A stretch of DNA of 64,000 nt from Acytostelium subglobosum LB1 (Eukaryota; Evosea; Eumycetozoa; Acytosteliales; Acytosteliaceae), in the NCBI RefSeq assembly GCF_000787575.1, contig NW_012236501.1:95671-159670 (forward strand). Direction: 5' to 3'. Within the stretch, counting starts at the first letter, position 1; the number at the start of each line of letters is the position of its first letter. Below, one piece after another: positions 19,262 through 29,228 of this stretch. The notes under the pieces were generated by a model. The model had not been told where the DNA came from and made no database searches. It was given only the letters and a program-made list of their open reading frames with translations. The position numbers and the translations under genes were made by a program.

Positions 19262-20087
19262 AGTTTTAAAGAATTGAGATTATTGTTGTAGTTGAGATTG
19301 TTCTTGGATAATATCATATAAATGTGTTGGCCACACCTTTACCACTTTTGATTGAACAGTTCACCCATCAACAACGTAATATGTATATGATCAAACAGTG
19401 GTGTTGTTGATTAATCGTTTGCACAACTATGACTTTGATGATTGATAGAACACTGCATCCGTCAACAACACAATCGGGGTATGATCAACAGTGATGCTGG
19501 ACATAGATGGTTCTCACAACCACCACTTTGATCTTCCATTACTCTCTTCTCGCTCAGCACTTACCGTGGTGACAATCAGATTACGTCACCAATTACCTCC
19601 ATTTGTGCTAGGACGGATAGGATGTTGTTGTTATAATTACTTCGGTTGAACAACTACCACTTTGGTGAATGATAGAACACCACATCCATCAACAACATAA
19701 TCAATACATGATCGAACAGTGATGCTGTTGATTAATCGTTCGCACAACTACCACTTTGAAGATTGGTCATCGACACGTTCAGTGAATGATTAAAATGTGA
19801 TCTTGTATTTTGTCTCTTCGTTTTGTCTCATGTGTGAGCATTGTCGACATATGTTGAACACCTCCTTTTCAAGTCAGTCGACAGAAACATTATTTACAAA
19901 TAACTCCATAAATATGATAGATGGAAACCTAAACTCATCGATTGTCTTTATAACATAAATGATTATGACAGAAGAAAATGCGATATCACAGACACAGAAC
20001 AAACAGCATGACAAACGATCACTATAAAAGGTGATCATTTTGATCACAATCAACATCACAACAATCATCTTCTCAATAATCAACATA
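19262..20087. repeat. Noncoding region with degenerate tandem repeats of about 110 bp
   Basis: Blocks such as GTTGATTAATCGTT(T/C)GCAC (19408, 19730) and TGATAGAACAC...CATCC(A/G)TCAACAAC (about 19440, 19668), with CCACTTTG and GATC(A)AACAGTG, recur with changes between 19350 and 19780. No coding potential seen. ACTATAAAAGG at about 20023 is a TATA-like element ahead of the spliced gene at 20088. Confidence 0.6.
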
Positions 20088-21073
20088 ATGTCTTCTACTT
20101 CTTTTCCCAATGGAGAGACCATCTCTCGCTTCATCAATTCAGTGCAGCACTGTTGTGATGAAATCACCAAACCTGACTCCCTCTTTGTTGCTGACTCCAA
20201 TTCCAACAAGGCCTTCTACTTAAGTCTCCTGAACCGCTGGCTCGCAAAGTTCTCCAAGCTGGTTCCCGCTGACGGCTATTGTAAGTGTTGTCCATGATGC
20301 TATCAATGTTGTGGATGTCTCTAACCTATCATTCCCATAGTTGAGGCAGATGCAGATGGTGCCGATGTTGTTGACTTGGAAGTCTATGTCCCTCCAACCC
20401 TTGTGAGGGCCAGGATCGAAACGGCCAAGATGGAGAGGAACAGGGCGGAGAGTGAGGTTGTGATCAACAACGCCTTCTTTGACTCAGTTGGCATGAAGAA
20501 GGTACCTGGCGTGGTATGTATCAAACCGACGATTCTTACTAAATATTACTAACATATCATTAGTGCTCCGGTTGCAATGAGGACTTTGGTCAAAACCCAA
20601 GGAAGAAGACTGAGTATCCTGGTGAGGACTTTCGTTTCCACAAGGCTTGCTACAAGGCTGCTAAGAAGGAAGCTCTGGACAGACATCTAACTAGCTTGGA
20701 GATGGCAGGGGAGATTGCAAAGGAGATGGCAAAAGAGATGGCCAATCGTCAACAACGAAGATCCAAGATTGCCAAAGTCATGGTCGATGAGGATGACAAG
20801 GGTGGACCCTCCAATATTGCCAAGATTGTCAGGGCCAAGCCTGTCGATGTCGAGGACGAGCCACCCGCCAAGCCCATCAAGATGGGTAGGGTCGTTGAGG
20901 AGCTTCCAGCCAAACCAGCCAAGGCCAAAGTAGTTGAGGAGGAGCCTCCAGCCAAACCTTCCAAGCCAGCCAAGGCCAAGGTCGTTGAGGAGGAGCCTGC
21001 CAAGGTTACCAAGACCAAGCACCAAGAGCCTCCTGCCTCTCCACCAGCATCCAAGGGCAAAGGCAAGAAGTAG
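20088..21073 (+). CDS. Spliced orphan gene: zinc-binding CxxC...HxxC protein with repetitive PAKP tail
   Basis: Three exons, 20088-20280, 20341-20513 and 20564-21073, give 291 residues with the frame kept across introns 20281-20340 (60 bp) and 20514-20563 (50 bp), both with canonical ends. The middle holds CSGCNED ... FRFHKAC, a CxxC...HxxC arrangement like treble-clef fingers. The C-terminal 100 or so residues alternate Lys and Glu in KPAKAKVVEEEPPAKP repeats, like histone H1-type tails. Function is unknown: DNA binding or genome condensation is a guess. Spliceosomal introns in a virus-like element suggest a captured host gene and nuclear expression. Confidence 0.7.
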
Positions 21074-21107
21074 TTGTCCATTCCGCTGTCTCCAGCCAAG
21101 TAGTGTT

Positions 21108-21108
<1 letters not shown>

Positions 21109-21164
<56 letters not shown>
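21109..21164. repeat. (TCAA)n microsatellite
   Basis: About 14 tandem copies of TCAA between the convergent spliced gene and zinc-finger gene. The same tetranucleotide dominates many host introns in this window. Confidence 0.95.
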
Positions 21165-21168
<4 letters not shown>

Positions 21169-21172
<4 letters not shown>

Positions 21173-21360
21173 CCAATGTCGTAGTGCATCCCCCTCTTGT
21201 GTTGCCTCATCATATGCCGCGAGATCAACTTGCCACAGTACGCGCATGGTATCCTCTCTGTGTTGTAGGCCTTGATCTCCTCCTTGAACTCCTCGTAGTA
21301 CTGTTGCATGTAAGACTTGTTGGTTTTGCCACTCCTGTCTATTGTAGTCTGTACGTCCAT
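21169..21360 (-). CDS. Small C2H2-like zinc-finger protein
   Basis: 63 residues from ATG 21360: MDVQTTIDRS..., a helical YYEEFKEEIK segment, then PCAYCGKLISRHMMRQH followed by HYDIG, a CxxC...H...H finger. It resembles the terminal protein at 24867-25079 in architecture (helix, then a finger with an Arg/His-rich helix), so the two may be paralogues. Probably a DNA- or RNA-binding regulator; this is inferred from the finger alone. Confidence 0.6.
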
Positions 21361-21421
21361 ATTGATGGAAGTAGAGATTATAAAGCAAGTGGGATTATTC
21401 CTAGTATTACCCTGGTAATCT

Positions 21422-21940
21422 TTAATCACTGTCACTGTCTGATGTGTCCTCATCATCATCATTATCGTCGGAGTCGTCATCATCTTCGTCTATTTGCATT
21501 TGTGCCTGTTCCTCCTCTTGTAGTGCCAATGCCTGATCTACTGTCAACTCGGGATAGATGGAGTTCGTTGTCTCCAACCTGAGTACATGTACCTCTCTGG
21601 CGCAGTAGGGGATCCACCTTGTGTTCTCATGGTCTCGGAGTGCCAACGCATCGGCAATACATTGAATCCTAGTACATTGTCTAAAATAGACTGACTTCTG
21701 CATTCGTGCATATCCCATTGCTGTCAATTGGGGTCGTATTCGTTGAATAAAGTACCAGGCACGAGCGTTCCTATGACCAGCAGTGTTGAACTTGTCAGGA
21801 TGGTTTGGTGGCAATCTGTTTGCTGGAGTTCCTTGTCCAGGTGGGGACATATAGCCGGTGAACTCATCCAGACGAGGACAACCAATATCGAATGATATAC
21901 AATGAGTCAGTAACTCTGGGGCAGGGTGTTGATGAGCCAT
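21422..21940 (-). CDS. Hypothetical protein with acidic C-terminal tail
   Basis: 172 residues, no recognised family. The N-terminal 130 residues look globular (LNHP-type prolines, HRNARAWYFIQRIRPQL). The last 30 are almost all Asp, Glu and Ser. Such tails are common in DNA mimic, chaperone-like or scaffolding proteins. It shares its strand with the zinc-finger gene 61 bp downstream. Confidence 0.65.
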   Translation of the reverse strand: MAHQHPAPELLTHCISFDIGCPRLDEFTGYMSPPGQGTPANRLPPNHPDKFNTAGHRNARAWYFIQRIRPQLTAMGYARMQKSVYFRQCTRIQCIADALALRDHENTRWIPYCAREVHVLRLETTNSIYPELTVDQALALQEEEQAQMQIDEDDDDSDDNDDDEDTSDSDSD

Positions 21941-22126
21941 TCTCTTGATGGTGAATGAAGAGTGACAGATGAACTACTGGTGTGCAAGTTCAATGATCTT
22001 TAGTGTGTGCTTGGAGATTCAAATTAATAAAATTAAATGAGATTGACCGGTGAATTAAATTCCTTTGTCACACCCCAAACTTCATTCATCCTTCCACTGA
22101 ATTATAACACCAACAAATACACATCA

Positions 22127-22486
22127 ATGAGTTCACAAGACAAAGTACCAAGGAAAGTCTTCTCCTCGAAAGAGACGATTCTTGGTAGAGCGCGAACGAA
22201 GTACATGGATGCAATCGTCAAACTGGCCAAGGAATGTAAACAAGCTGACACTGAGTTGGAGAGTCTCTGCAACAAGGAGAAGAAGAACCCAATCGCACTG
22301 ACAGTGAATGCTCACAGAGGAATGATCCGTTTGGACAATCGAACACCAGCAGAGATACAGGCTGTCAGTACCGCGAACAAACTCAAAGAACTGCTCTCTA
22401 TGTCAGTAAAGGTCCAAAAGCGCTATGCTAAACATGGCGTCTCATTGATGGATATTCGAGAATGGTACTACCCCCACCTGGGATGA
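22127..22486 (+). CDS. Small hypothetical protein
   Basis: 119 residues from MSSQDKVPRKVFSS (22127). A longer in-frame start at 22037 is less likely because that stretch reads like leader sequence. Helical and basic, with no known motif. It lies between divergent gene 21940 and convergent polymerase gene 22554. Confidence 0.6.
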   Translation: MSSQDKVPRKVFSSKETILGRARTKYMDAIVKLAKECKQADTELESLCNKEKKNPIALTVNAHRGMIRLDNRTPAEIQAVSTANKLKELLSMSVKVQKRYAKHGVSLMDIREWYYPHLG

Positions 22487-22553
22487 GTATACTCCCGACA
22501 TTCAAGTGCCCTCAACAACTCGCGATATATATATTCTACTAAAGAGCAGGTGT

Positions 22554-24422
22554 CTACCAACAACTATTGTATTTAAACTCTCCAACAGTCTTGCGCATGT
22601 TAGTGACAATGGCATCGGGACAGAAGCCCTCATATTTGAGATCACCGCACTCCTCGCCAATCTTGGGATAATCAAGTGATTGCTTGCTTGTCTTCTCGGT
22701 CCAGGGCTTGGTCGAGACGAATCCATCAGTGTGCACACGTTTGATGTTGTCAATGTCGTCCTTTATTATCGTTCCAATCATCTTGCGACCACGAGAGATG
22801 ATGAATGGCATGATGCGAGCGAATGGCGTGACGTACATCTTGTCGCTGGAGCCAAGCTTGATATTGACATTACCATTGCTCGCTGCTGTGACACTCAAGA
22901 TCGTGTCGCAATCGCGAACATTGCATTCGAACGATCGGTGTGTCATCTTACCATTCTTGGTCTCCATCACTGTTGGCTCGGTGTTGACCACGACGTGCTT
23001 CTTGCGCGTTGTCTTCTTTGCCAGTGCTCCCCAGAGACGTTGATAAAGCTGCTTGCAGAGCCCTTCTAATCTAGATTTGGGTTCGCATGCGGCTTTCCAT
23101 CCAAGGACCTGATTGATATATTCGCCAAACATGATCGAACCGGTGACCCTGCCAGTGGGATAGAGGAGAGCGTTGTTCTCGCTGTCATCGATCAAATTGA
23201 ATGTCAGTCCTAGCTCCTGCGCGAAAGTGAGGTTGTAGTGAGTGTAGTAGTTGTGATAGTTGAGTTGGAACGCTCGATGAGAGCCATTGATGGTCGCCCT
23301 ATAAATACCAAATGGGATGCATTTCACAAGCTCGGCATCAGTGAGTCGTTGGAACTTGCCTTTCTTGGTGGGCACGGCGAAGGTGCTGCTCTTCATGATT
23401 GCTGCATACATCGCCGAAACGTCATACTTGTACAACGGTCCTTCGTATGGTTCTGAGTATTGAAATGCTTTGCTCGACGCCTTGGCGATCCATTGCGCTT
23501 CATCGAGCTCGAGATGATCTGCTTCAACTGTTTGATTGTATTTGTAGAATAGGTCGAGGGCTGCGTTGTTAATATTGTGTCCTGTGAAATACATGTCGAT
23601 GGCGCCGTTGGTATGTGCCTTGAGAGCATCTGCATCACTTACGAATTGATCGAGGGTCTGTTGCAGTGTCTGGTGGGGAGGGCTCCTGATGAATTGAGTC
23701 TTTGATCGATAATTATTTCTGTCCTCGTCGTAGAACTGTGATAGTGGCATCATGATTTGATCGACTCCATCCCAGAGCTCTGCCATGTCGCCCTTGAGTT
23801 TGAATGAGACTGGTTTGATGTAAACGTCTTTGTTGTGCTCGCCCTTGTAAATAATACGACATGGCAAGCGCGATGCTTTGATTAGAGAGTAATGGCCGTT
23901 GGTCAGTTTGAGATTGATCGATCTCACATGTGTCGCGGTTGAGTCGTATGAATACTCACCATTGACTTGAATGCGTATTCCAAGCTTGTCCTCGAGACGT
24001 GGGATCAACCTGTAGTGGACGGGATCATAGTCATCCAGGCCGAGAAACTTCTTGAGACGATATGGCTTACCGAAATGATCGATCAGTTCCTTTGGATATA
24101 CCTCCTTGATGCAATCGTAGAGGCAGTGGTTGCGATTGTCGGTGCAACCGCCTCGTGGGTTTAGACTGTGAATGAATATGGAGAACTGGTTGAATATTGC
24201 AGGGTCTTCAATTATGTCAGACTCACCTGGCGCAGTTACCTTTGATCCATCATACAGATTGATCGGTTGACCTACTTTTGTGAATGTGCCTGATCGCTCT
24301 TGACCGTCTGCGTATTTGAGAACAACCTCTATCTCTGCATTGACACCACGATGTCTGAACATATTGTTGCTGTATTGTTGTGATATTCTCTGAGAGAACA
24401 TCTGCTCTTGTGTATCTGCCAT
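22554..24422 (-). CDS. Family B DNA polymerase with N-terminal OTU-like domain
   Basis: 622 residues from MADTQEQ (24422). Replicates the element. Palm motif A is YKYDVSAMYAAIM (D334), motif B is in KQLYQRLWGAL (457-467), and motif C is HTDGF (564-568), where the usual DTD is HTD; the second Asp, the main metal ligand, is kept. No 3'-5' exonuclease motifs are evident. Residues about 90-180 instead show NRNHCLYDCI (C100) and, after a domain of about 80 residues, NGHYSL (H177), the Cys and His pattern of OTU/papain-like folds. The protein is far shorter than typical Polinton polymerases of around 1,000 residues. It could be C-terminally shortened or a divergent class. Confidence 0.8.
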   Translation of the reverse strand: MADTQEQMFSQRISQQYSNNMFRHRGVNAEIEVVLKYADGQERSGTFTKVGQPINLYDGSKVTAPGESDIIEDPAIFNQFSIFIHSLNPRGGCTDNRNHCLYDCIKEVYPKELIDHFGKPYRLKKFLGLDDYDPVHYRLIPRLEDKLGIRIQVNGEYSYDSTATHVRSINLKLTNGHYSLIKASRLPCRIIYKGEHNKDVYIKPVSFKLKGDMAELWDGVDQIMMPLSQFYDEDRNNYRSKTQFIRSPPHQTLQQTLDQFVSDADALKAHTNGAIDMYFTGHNINNAALDLFYKYNQTVEADHLELDEAQWIAKASSKAFQYSEPYEGPLYKYDVSAMYAAIMKSSTFAVPTKKGKFQRLTDAELVKCIPFGIYRATINGSHRAFQLNYHNYYTHYNLTFAQELGLTFNLIDDSENNALLYPTGRVTGSIMFGEYINQVLGWKAACEPKSRLEGLCKQLYQRLWGALAKKTTRKKHVVVNTEPTVMETKNGKMTHRSFECNVRDCDTILSVTAASNGNVNIKLGSSDKMYVTPFARIMPFIISRGRKMIGTIIKDDIDNIKRVHTDGFVSTKPWTEKTSKQSLDYPKIGEECGDLKYEGFCPDAIVTNMRKTVGEFKYNSCW

Positions 24423-24534
24423 TGTAATTGATTTGATCAAAGTTGGCGATCCTGTTCAGTCTTCTAGTACCTTGCGAGTGTGTTCTTGTCATTCTATAAT
24501 TATATTTAGAAAAATATATTTATATTACTTTCAA

Positions 24535-24834
24535 TTATGTCTTTGTCTTCTTTGATCTACCTGTTCGTTTCTTTGCCATTTGGAAGTTGTCAAGGGGAAT
24601 TTTGACATTTACGCAAAATTTATTATAGATCTGAAGTTCACCCTTTATGTATTTCTGGACTTCATCCAATTGTTCAACAGTTGACTTCTTGATGGTTACC
24701 GATGCTTTTAAATCAAGCTTAATGAGAGCATTAATGTATTCCTTGGTAGTGCTCTCTACATCATCATCAGTAAAAATTCCCTTGTGAGTAAATTTGGTCT
24801 CTCCAAAGTTAACGTGTTTGATTGATCGAGTCAT
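24535..24834 (-). CDS. Small hypothetical protein with basic C-terminus
   Basis: 99 residues starting MTRSIKHVNFGETKF and ending in a Lys/Arg/Thr cluster (KKRTGRSKKTKT). The ATG is preceded by TTTATAA. No family recognised. It lies between the polymerase and the terminal zinc-finger gene on the same strand. Confidence 0.65.
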   Translation of the reverse strand: MTRSIKHVNFGETKFTHKGIFTDDDVESTTKEYINALIKLDLKASVTIKKSTVEQLDEVQKYIKGELQIYNKFCVNVKIPLDNFQMAKKRTGRSKKTKT

Positions 24835-24866
24835 TTATAAATTAACTCAAGAAATTAATTTATATG

Positions 24867-25079
24867 TTAATCGTTTATTTTAGCCATCAATTGTTTGTGG
24901 ATATATCCCTTCCTATGGGTATTAATATTGTTTCGGCATAACTCAAAGCCACACTCGCATTGAACCTTCTCTCTTAGATAGGCCTTGTGGCGCTCTCTAA
25001 ACTCTGGATTTGATTGATAATACTCTTTGAATGTCATCTTGACCTTTGGAGTTTCATTTTCGTTGTTTGTTCTTGCCAT
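24867..25079 (-). CDS. Terminal zinc-finger protein whose start lies in the right TIR
   Basis: 70 residues. The helical YYQSNPEFRERHKAYLRE is followed by CECGFELCRNNINTHRKGYIH, a C2H2-like finger of the kind frequent in large DNA viruses and Polintons. The TIR match covers its whole leader, the ATG and the first few codons, so it shares its promoter with the helicase gene at the other end. The two proteins diverge at once after MxRT. Confidence 0.75.
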   Translation of the reverse strand: MARTNNENETPKVKMTFKEYYQSNPEFRERHKAYLREKVQCECGFELCRNNINTHRKGYIHKQLMAKIND

Positions 25080-25479
25080 TCTTTCTAACTATACCAAACA
25101 AAATAATTCTTATATTACTTTCGTTTATTTCCAACCATCTGATTGACGATGAACTCACCACAACTCTGACGATGAAACTATCACTCTACTGCCAGTATTT
25201 GTTTCTACGATTGTGAACACTTGCGCCTTGAAGATGATTTGAATTGCGATTGGAAAATCTTGAGAGTTAGAGAGTTAATTAAGTTAAGAGATTTTTGATT
25301 GTATTTCTTTTGGAATATTATTTTTTTAAAGTCTTAAAAATCTCTTAACTTAATTAACTAATTAACTATTATTAATTAATAGTAAAATAAATATATAAAA
25401 TTAAAGAGTCGGAATGGAGATGAAGAGCCGCAGGCTCGGAATCGATATGGAAGTTTGCCGCGAGGCAGCAATCACACAC
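25069..25479 (-). repeat. Right terminal inverted repeat of the Polinton (about 411 bp)
   Basis: Reverse complement of 4991-5403 with few differences: two near the outer end, one short diverged patch around 25220-25245 that is 2 bp shorter, and single substitutions. It ends GGCAGCAATCACACAC, followed by the CCCGAG duplication. Confidence 0.92.
25274..25358. repeat. 23-bp perfect inverted repeat inside the right TIR
   Basis: Arms 25274-25296 and 25336-25358 are exact reverse complements, separated by 39 bp, the counterpart of the hairpin in the left TIR. Confidence 0.85.
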
Positions 25480-25485
25480 CCCGAG
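25480..25485. repeat. Right 6-bp target-site duplication CCCGAG
   Basis: Follows the right TIR directly and matches 4985-4990. Removing the element plus one copy leaves the host ankyrin-like frame continuous (Pro-Glu followed by Thr-Glu-Trp). Confidence 0.9.
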
Positions 25486-28400
25486 ACAGAGTGGTTTTGG
25501 AAGGAGAGTGCCTATCAGTTTGTCCATTATGTGGTGGAGAACGGACATGCTCAATTCCTCAGATATCTTGTACAGCATCACACCGATAAGATTATGCTTA
25601 CCCAAAGGACGCTACACACTGCACTGGTCAGCGGACATCTCAATGTGGTCAATGTTATTTTGGACGAGTTGACCGATATCCCAGCCCAAGAAGTACTTGT
25701 ACACGATATCAACAGTAGATTGTCAACAGATGATGGGTTGCTCGCACGTCTTGCCAAACATCCCAAAGTCACTTTTATTTCCCATCATCTTTCCAACAAG
25801 AACAAGGACACTGTCAATCTCCCATTACCAAAGAATCGATCACTCCATAGCAAGTTACACTTGGCCATTCGCAACGATGATCTACACATTGCCAAGATGG
25901 TGCTCGATCATTGTAGCATCAATCAATTGGAGCTTGACATTGACATTGACGCATGGTGCAGGTTTATGTCAAAAGAGATGGGCTTGCTCATTGCAAACTC
26001 GAACAAGGGTCCGTTGCTTCTAACTCGAAACCAGCTCACTTGCCTCATCGAGTCCATTGGTCAATCAGATAGTCAAGTTACCGAAGAGATGGTGACACAG
26101 TTCATCATCCACAACATGATCAACACTTCAACGGAAGAGATAAACTCTCAGTGCCTAGAGATGGCCGCTGGAGTATCACACTCTTTGCTCACACTGGTTG
26201 TGGACACTTTTCATCCTACCTTGACCGAATACCCTGATGGCTGCTTGTCGCGGGCGATCAAGCGAGGATGTCTGGAGAACATCATCTTTCTCACCAAAAA
26301 TATTTATCAAGGTTCTGACACGATTGGTCGACAGGCCCAATCTATGGAGACTGGCCCACTCGAATATGTAAAGGCAGTATACACCAATCTGCCTGTAAAT
26401 GCTAAGCGTTTTCGGGTTGGTATGGAGGCTGCGATTGCCAACTCAAACGACGCAGTGTTTGAGTACATGTTTAACAACCGATCAACAGAGTTTGAGAGTG
26501 ACAATCTTGGACTCACTGCTATTTCTGCAATTCGTTTGGACAAACCCAGAGTCCTACAGTTGCTGGTGAAACATATGAAATGGGAGATACACCTCAGTGA
26601 TATTTTGATGGCGGCAGCGTACAATTCAGTGAGAGTATTAGAGTATCTCATTGTTACCAACACAGCCAACATGATCACCATTGCAAATCGACTACGCACT
26701 TTCAAGGAAGCAATCAACAATGGATATAAATTTGGAAATATACATATCATTCGATTGTGCAGTTCAATCATCAAAGACATCACTTTGAACAAGAAGAGGT
26801 AAGTGATGACAAATCAAACAAACAAACAAACAATCAATCAAACAATCACTGACCCAATCTATCAATCACACAGGAAACATCCAGAGGATGAGTCACAACC
26901 AGGGGAGCCAAACAAAAGGGAGGAGGCACCATCATCATCATCAAGGATGACATTGGCATTCCACATGGTGTTCAGAGACAGACGATTGGGCCGCATCATC
27001 ATGAAAATGATTGGTGATATCTCCAGGACGTCGGATGTCAAGAGCATCAGTGGTAGAGCACTACTGGAGATTGATACATTGGATGAATACATCAAGTATG
27101 GCGCAACTGAATGGTTCATCAAGGCCTACAGCGCAGTCTCCAACTTATATCCATTCAACAATCATTTGCTTGAGACTGCCATCACCTATGCACGATCAAA
27201 AATAGTCGATGTACTATTCAACAACACCAACATGCACATTAATGATAGTGGCAGCAATATTTTATCTACTTTGTTACCCAACCTTATCAAGGAATCTCAA
27301 CACTCATATCCTGATGGCTGGGACCATTCATGGGATGCACTAAAGTCAATAACCAATCAACCCAGGATCAAGATGTATAAGAATTGCAGACTTCTGAATG
27401 ATGTCTGGCATCCTGGATTCCTACGCAAGCTACTGGACCTCATGGATGGAGTTGATCAAAGTAACACGGACCATTCATATATATGCAGTGAATATGTTGC
27501 CAAGAAGCATCCCAATGCATATGAGCTGATCAAGGTGTACAGAGAATATGGACTCCTCTCGATGGATCAGTTGAACTACATCCTCAGGCAATCCGTCTTG
27601 AGCAATCATACACAGTTGATCAACTACCTCATCGATGTCACCGATCAAACGGTGAGTCCCTCTAATGTATTGTGTCGACGAAAACATCAAGCTCCTCGAC
27701 TGGATACTTGACCGACCAGAAATCAGGAGCGTGGATATGCTTCAAACAGTCTATCAAGCTTTCAACAATGCAGTGGAGAGAGGACAGCTACACACGGTGA
27801 GGAGAATCTACGAGTTTATATCCGTGCACCATGACAATGAATTTGATCTGTGCCTGTTCAAATCTATCGAACATCCATTGAGAGATGGTCATTTGGAGTT
27901 GGCACTCTTCATCCTTGACCTATCATATGTCGAGAAGGGCGAAGGAGAGATATGCGTTCGAGAGATCCATCAATCGATACTGTCAGTTGGCTTGTTGGAG
28001 AAGGTCATGTCACACACAGAGTTGGAGTGCACTTTCGATTATGTGTTGGCCAACGCGATACTCACTGGCAAGAAGGATGTGATCAACATGATGGAGAACA
28101 ACAGGACTGGTGTGTTCAAGAACAACTATCAATATGCACTTGGTGCCGCAGCCACTGTTGGTGATGTGGTCAGTGCCACAATGATCATGGACAAGCACAA
28201 TCATCATTGTTTACCAATCAAGTACTTGAGCAATGATGGACTACTTGATAAGAGTAGAGAAGATAGTGATAGTGACAATGATGATGATAACAATGAAGGT
28301 TTCATTGATGATTGGTCAAATATTCATCCAGATGTCGCTCATGTAATCGTTCAAAAGATTGGAATTGACTACTCAAGCCAACTCTGCAACATCATTAAGT

Positions 28401-29128
28401 CTCATACCAATCAACAGTTTGTTCGTGCAGCTGTCCTATTGTGGCTTCCAAATCGCGATAGCCTTAATAACATGACGCTGTTGGAGTGTGCCGCCAATCA
28501 ATCATTTCAAACATTCAAGTTGGTTCATGAACTACTCGGCAACATTAGATTGACTCCTTATGAAGCCTTTTCGATCATCAAAGTATTGGGGAGCAAAACC
28601 AATGTTGAGACCATCAGGTACATTGTAGACCTTGCACAAGCCTCAAGATCAGAGATATCAGATCGTTTCTCTTCCCTCAAATATGGTTTAGAGGAGATCA
28701 TCAACCAAGATCCAGAGGTATTCGCCCTGCTGTTTGACTGTGGCGCATTTCCTGAGCCAGAATCACACAATAGCGTGCTCAATTTGATTGACACGGCCTG
28801 TGCCACAGGAAACATGGACATGATTAGATGTATTGAACAAAGATACAACAACAACAACGACTTTACAAAGCGTAACTATCTGTTTGTTCCATCATTCTTC
28901 TCAATGGTTCTAGCAGCTAGAGGTAATCATCACCATGTTCTCAACTATCTCTTCTGCGATGAACAATCATCATACAGCCAAGTGATGATCAAACATCCCA
29001 CTCACTTCATTCGAGTTCTCAAGAGAGTCCAACACGAAGCATTCACCAAAGGAAACATGAAAGTGATCCGAATGACTGCTAAACGAATCAATCAACTCCT
29101 ATCCAATTCAAGAATATCCATCAAATAA
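25486..29128 (+). pseudogene. Ankyrin-like A/B family gene 1, 3' part (rest of A half plus B half)
   Basis: Continues the gene split at 4990: TEWFWKESAYQF, NGHAQFLRYLVQHH and LNVVNVILDEL align with the paralogue at 29229. The open frame upstream of 25486 is TIR sequence. The A half ends at 26798. A 75-bp intron (26799-26873, rich in CAAA and CAAT) joins the B half, which starts KHPEDESQ and carries SSRMTLAFHMVFRDRRLG. Near 27650 the B frame breaks: homology to the paralogue moves from the frame ending at 27711 to the one open from 27665 (DENIKLLDWILD). With the missing 5' end, the Polinton and the frameshift, this copy is very likely dead. Confidence 0.8.
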
Positions 29129-29134
29129 ATAGAA

Positions 29135-29190
29135 CCCTACCCTTGCCCTTGCCCTTGCCCTTGCCCTCGCCTTAACCCTATAACCCTTAC
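29135..29190. repeat. Telomere-like CCCTTG/CCCTTA tract
   Basis: Several copies of CCCTTG followed by CGCCTTAACCCTATAACCCTTAC, between the stop of gene 1 (29128) and the start of gene 2 (29229). Related tracts lie at 33723-33786 and about 41440-41475. Confidence 0.85.
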
Positions 29191-29228
29191 ACAGAATCGT
29201 TTTGATACATTTCAATCAATCATCCACA

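Larger units (their letters stand above)
4991..25479. mobile_element. Polinton/Maverick-type endogenous virus, 20,489 bp, with two nested Tc1 transposons
   Basis: Both ends are defined by inverted repeats of about 412 bp flanked by CCCGAG duplications, and the disrupted host gene can be followed across both junctions. Inside are the Polinton hallmark genes: family B polymerase, rve integrase, adenain-type protease, double-jelly-roll capsid protein and minor capsid protein, plus a fragment of a probable packaging ATPase. It also has an SF3 helicase, which is commoner in Polinton-like viruses and virophages. Genes lie on both strands. Without the two 1,597-bp Tc1 copies and their TA duplications it would be about 17.3 kb. 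The helicase stop, the broken fibre gene and the interrupted ATPase suggest that this copy is defective. Confidence 0.93.

Noticed and set aside
21109-21164. (TCAA)n tract as a CRISPR-like or regulatory array
   Set aside because: It is a pure tetranucleotide microsatellite without spacers, like many in host introns here.
25414-25485. Start codon and first 24 codons of the frame 25414-26802
   Set aside because: They lie in the right TIR and the target duplication. Homology to the family begins exactly at 25486, so this is chance open frame on transposon DNA.
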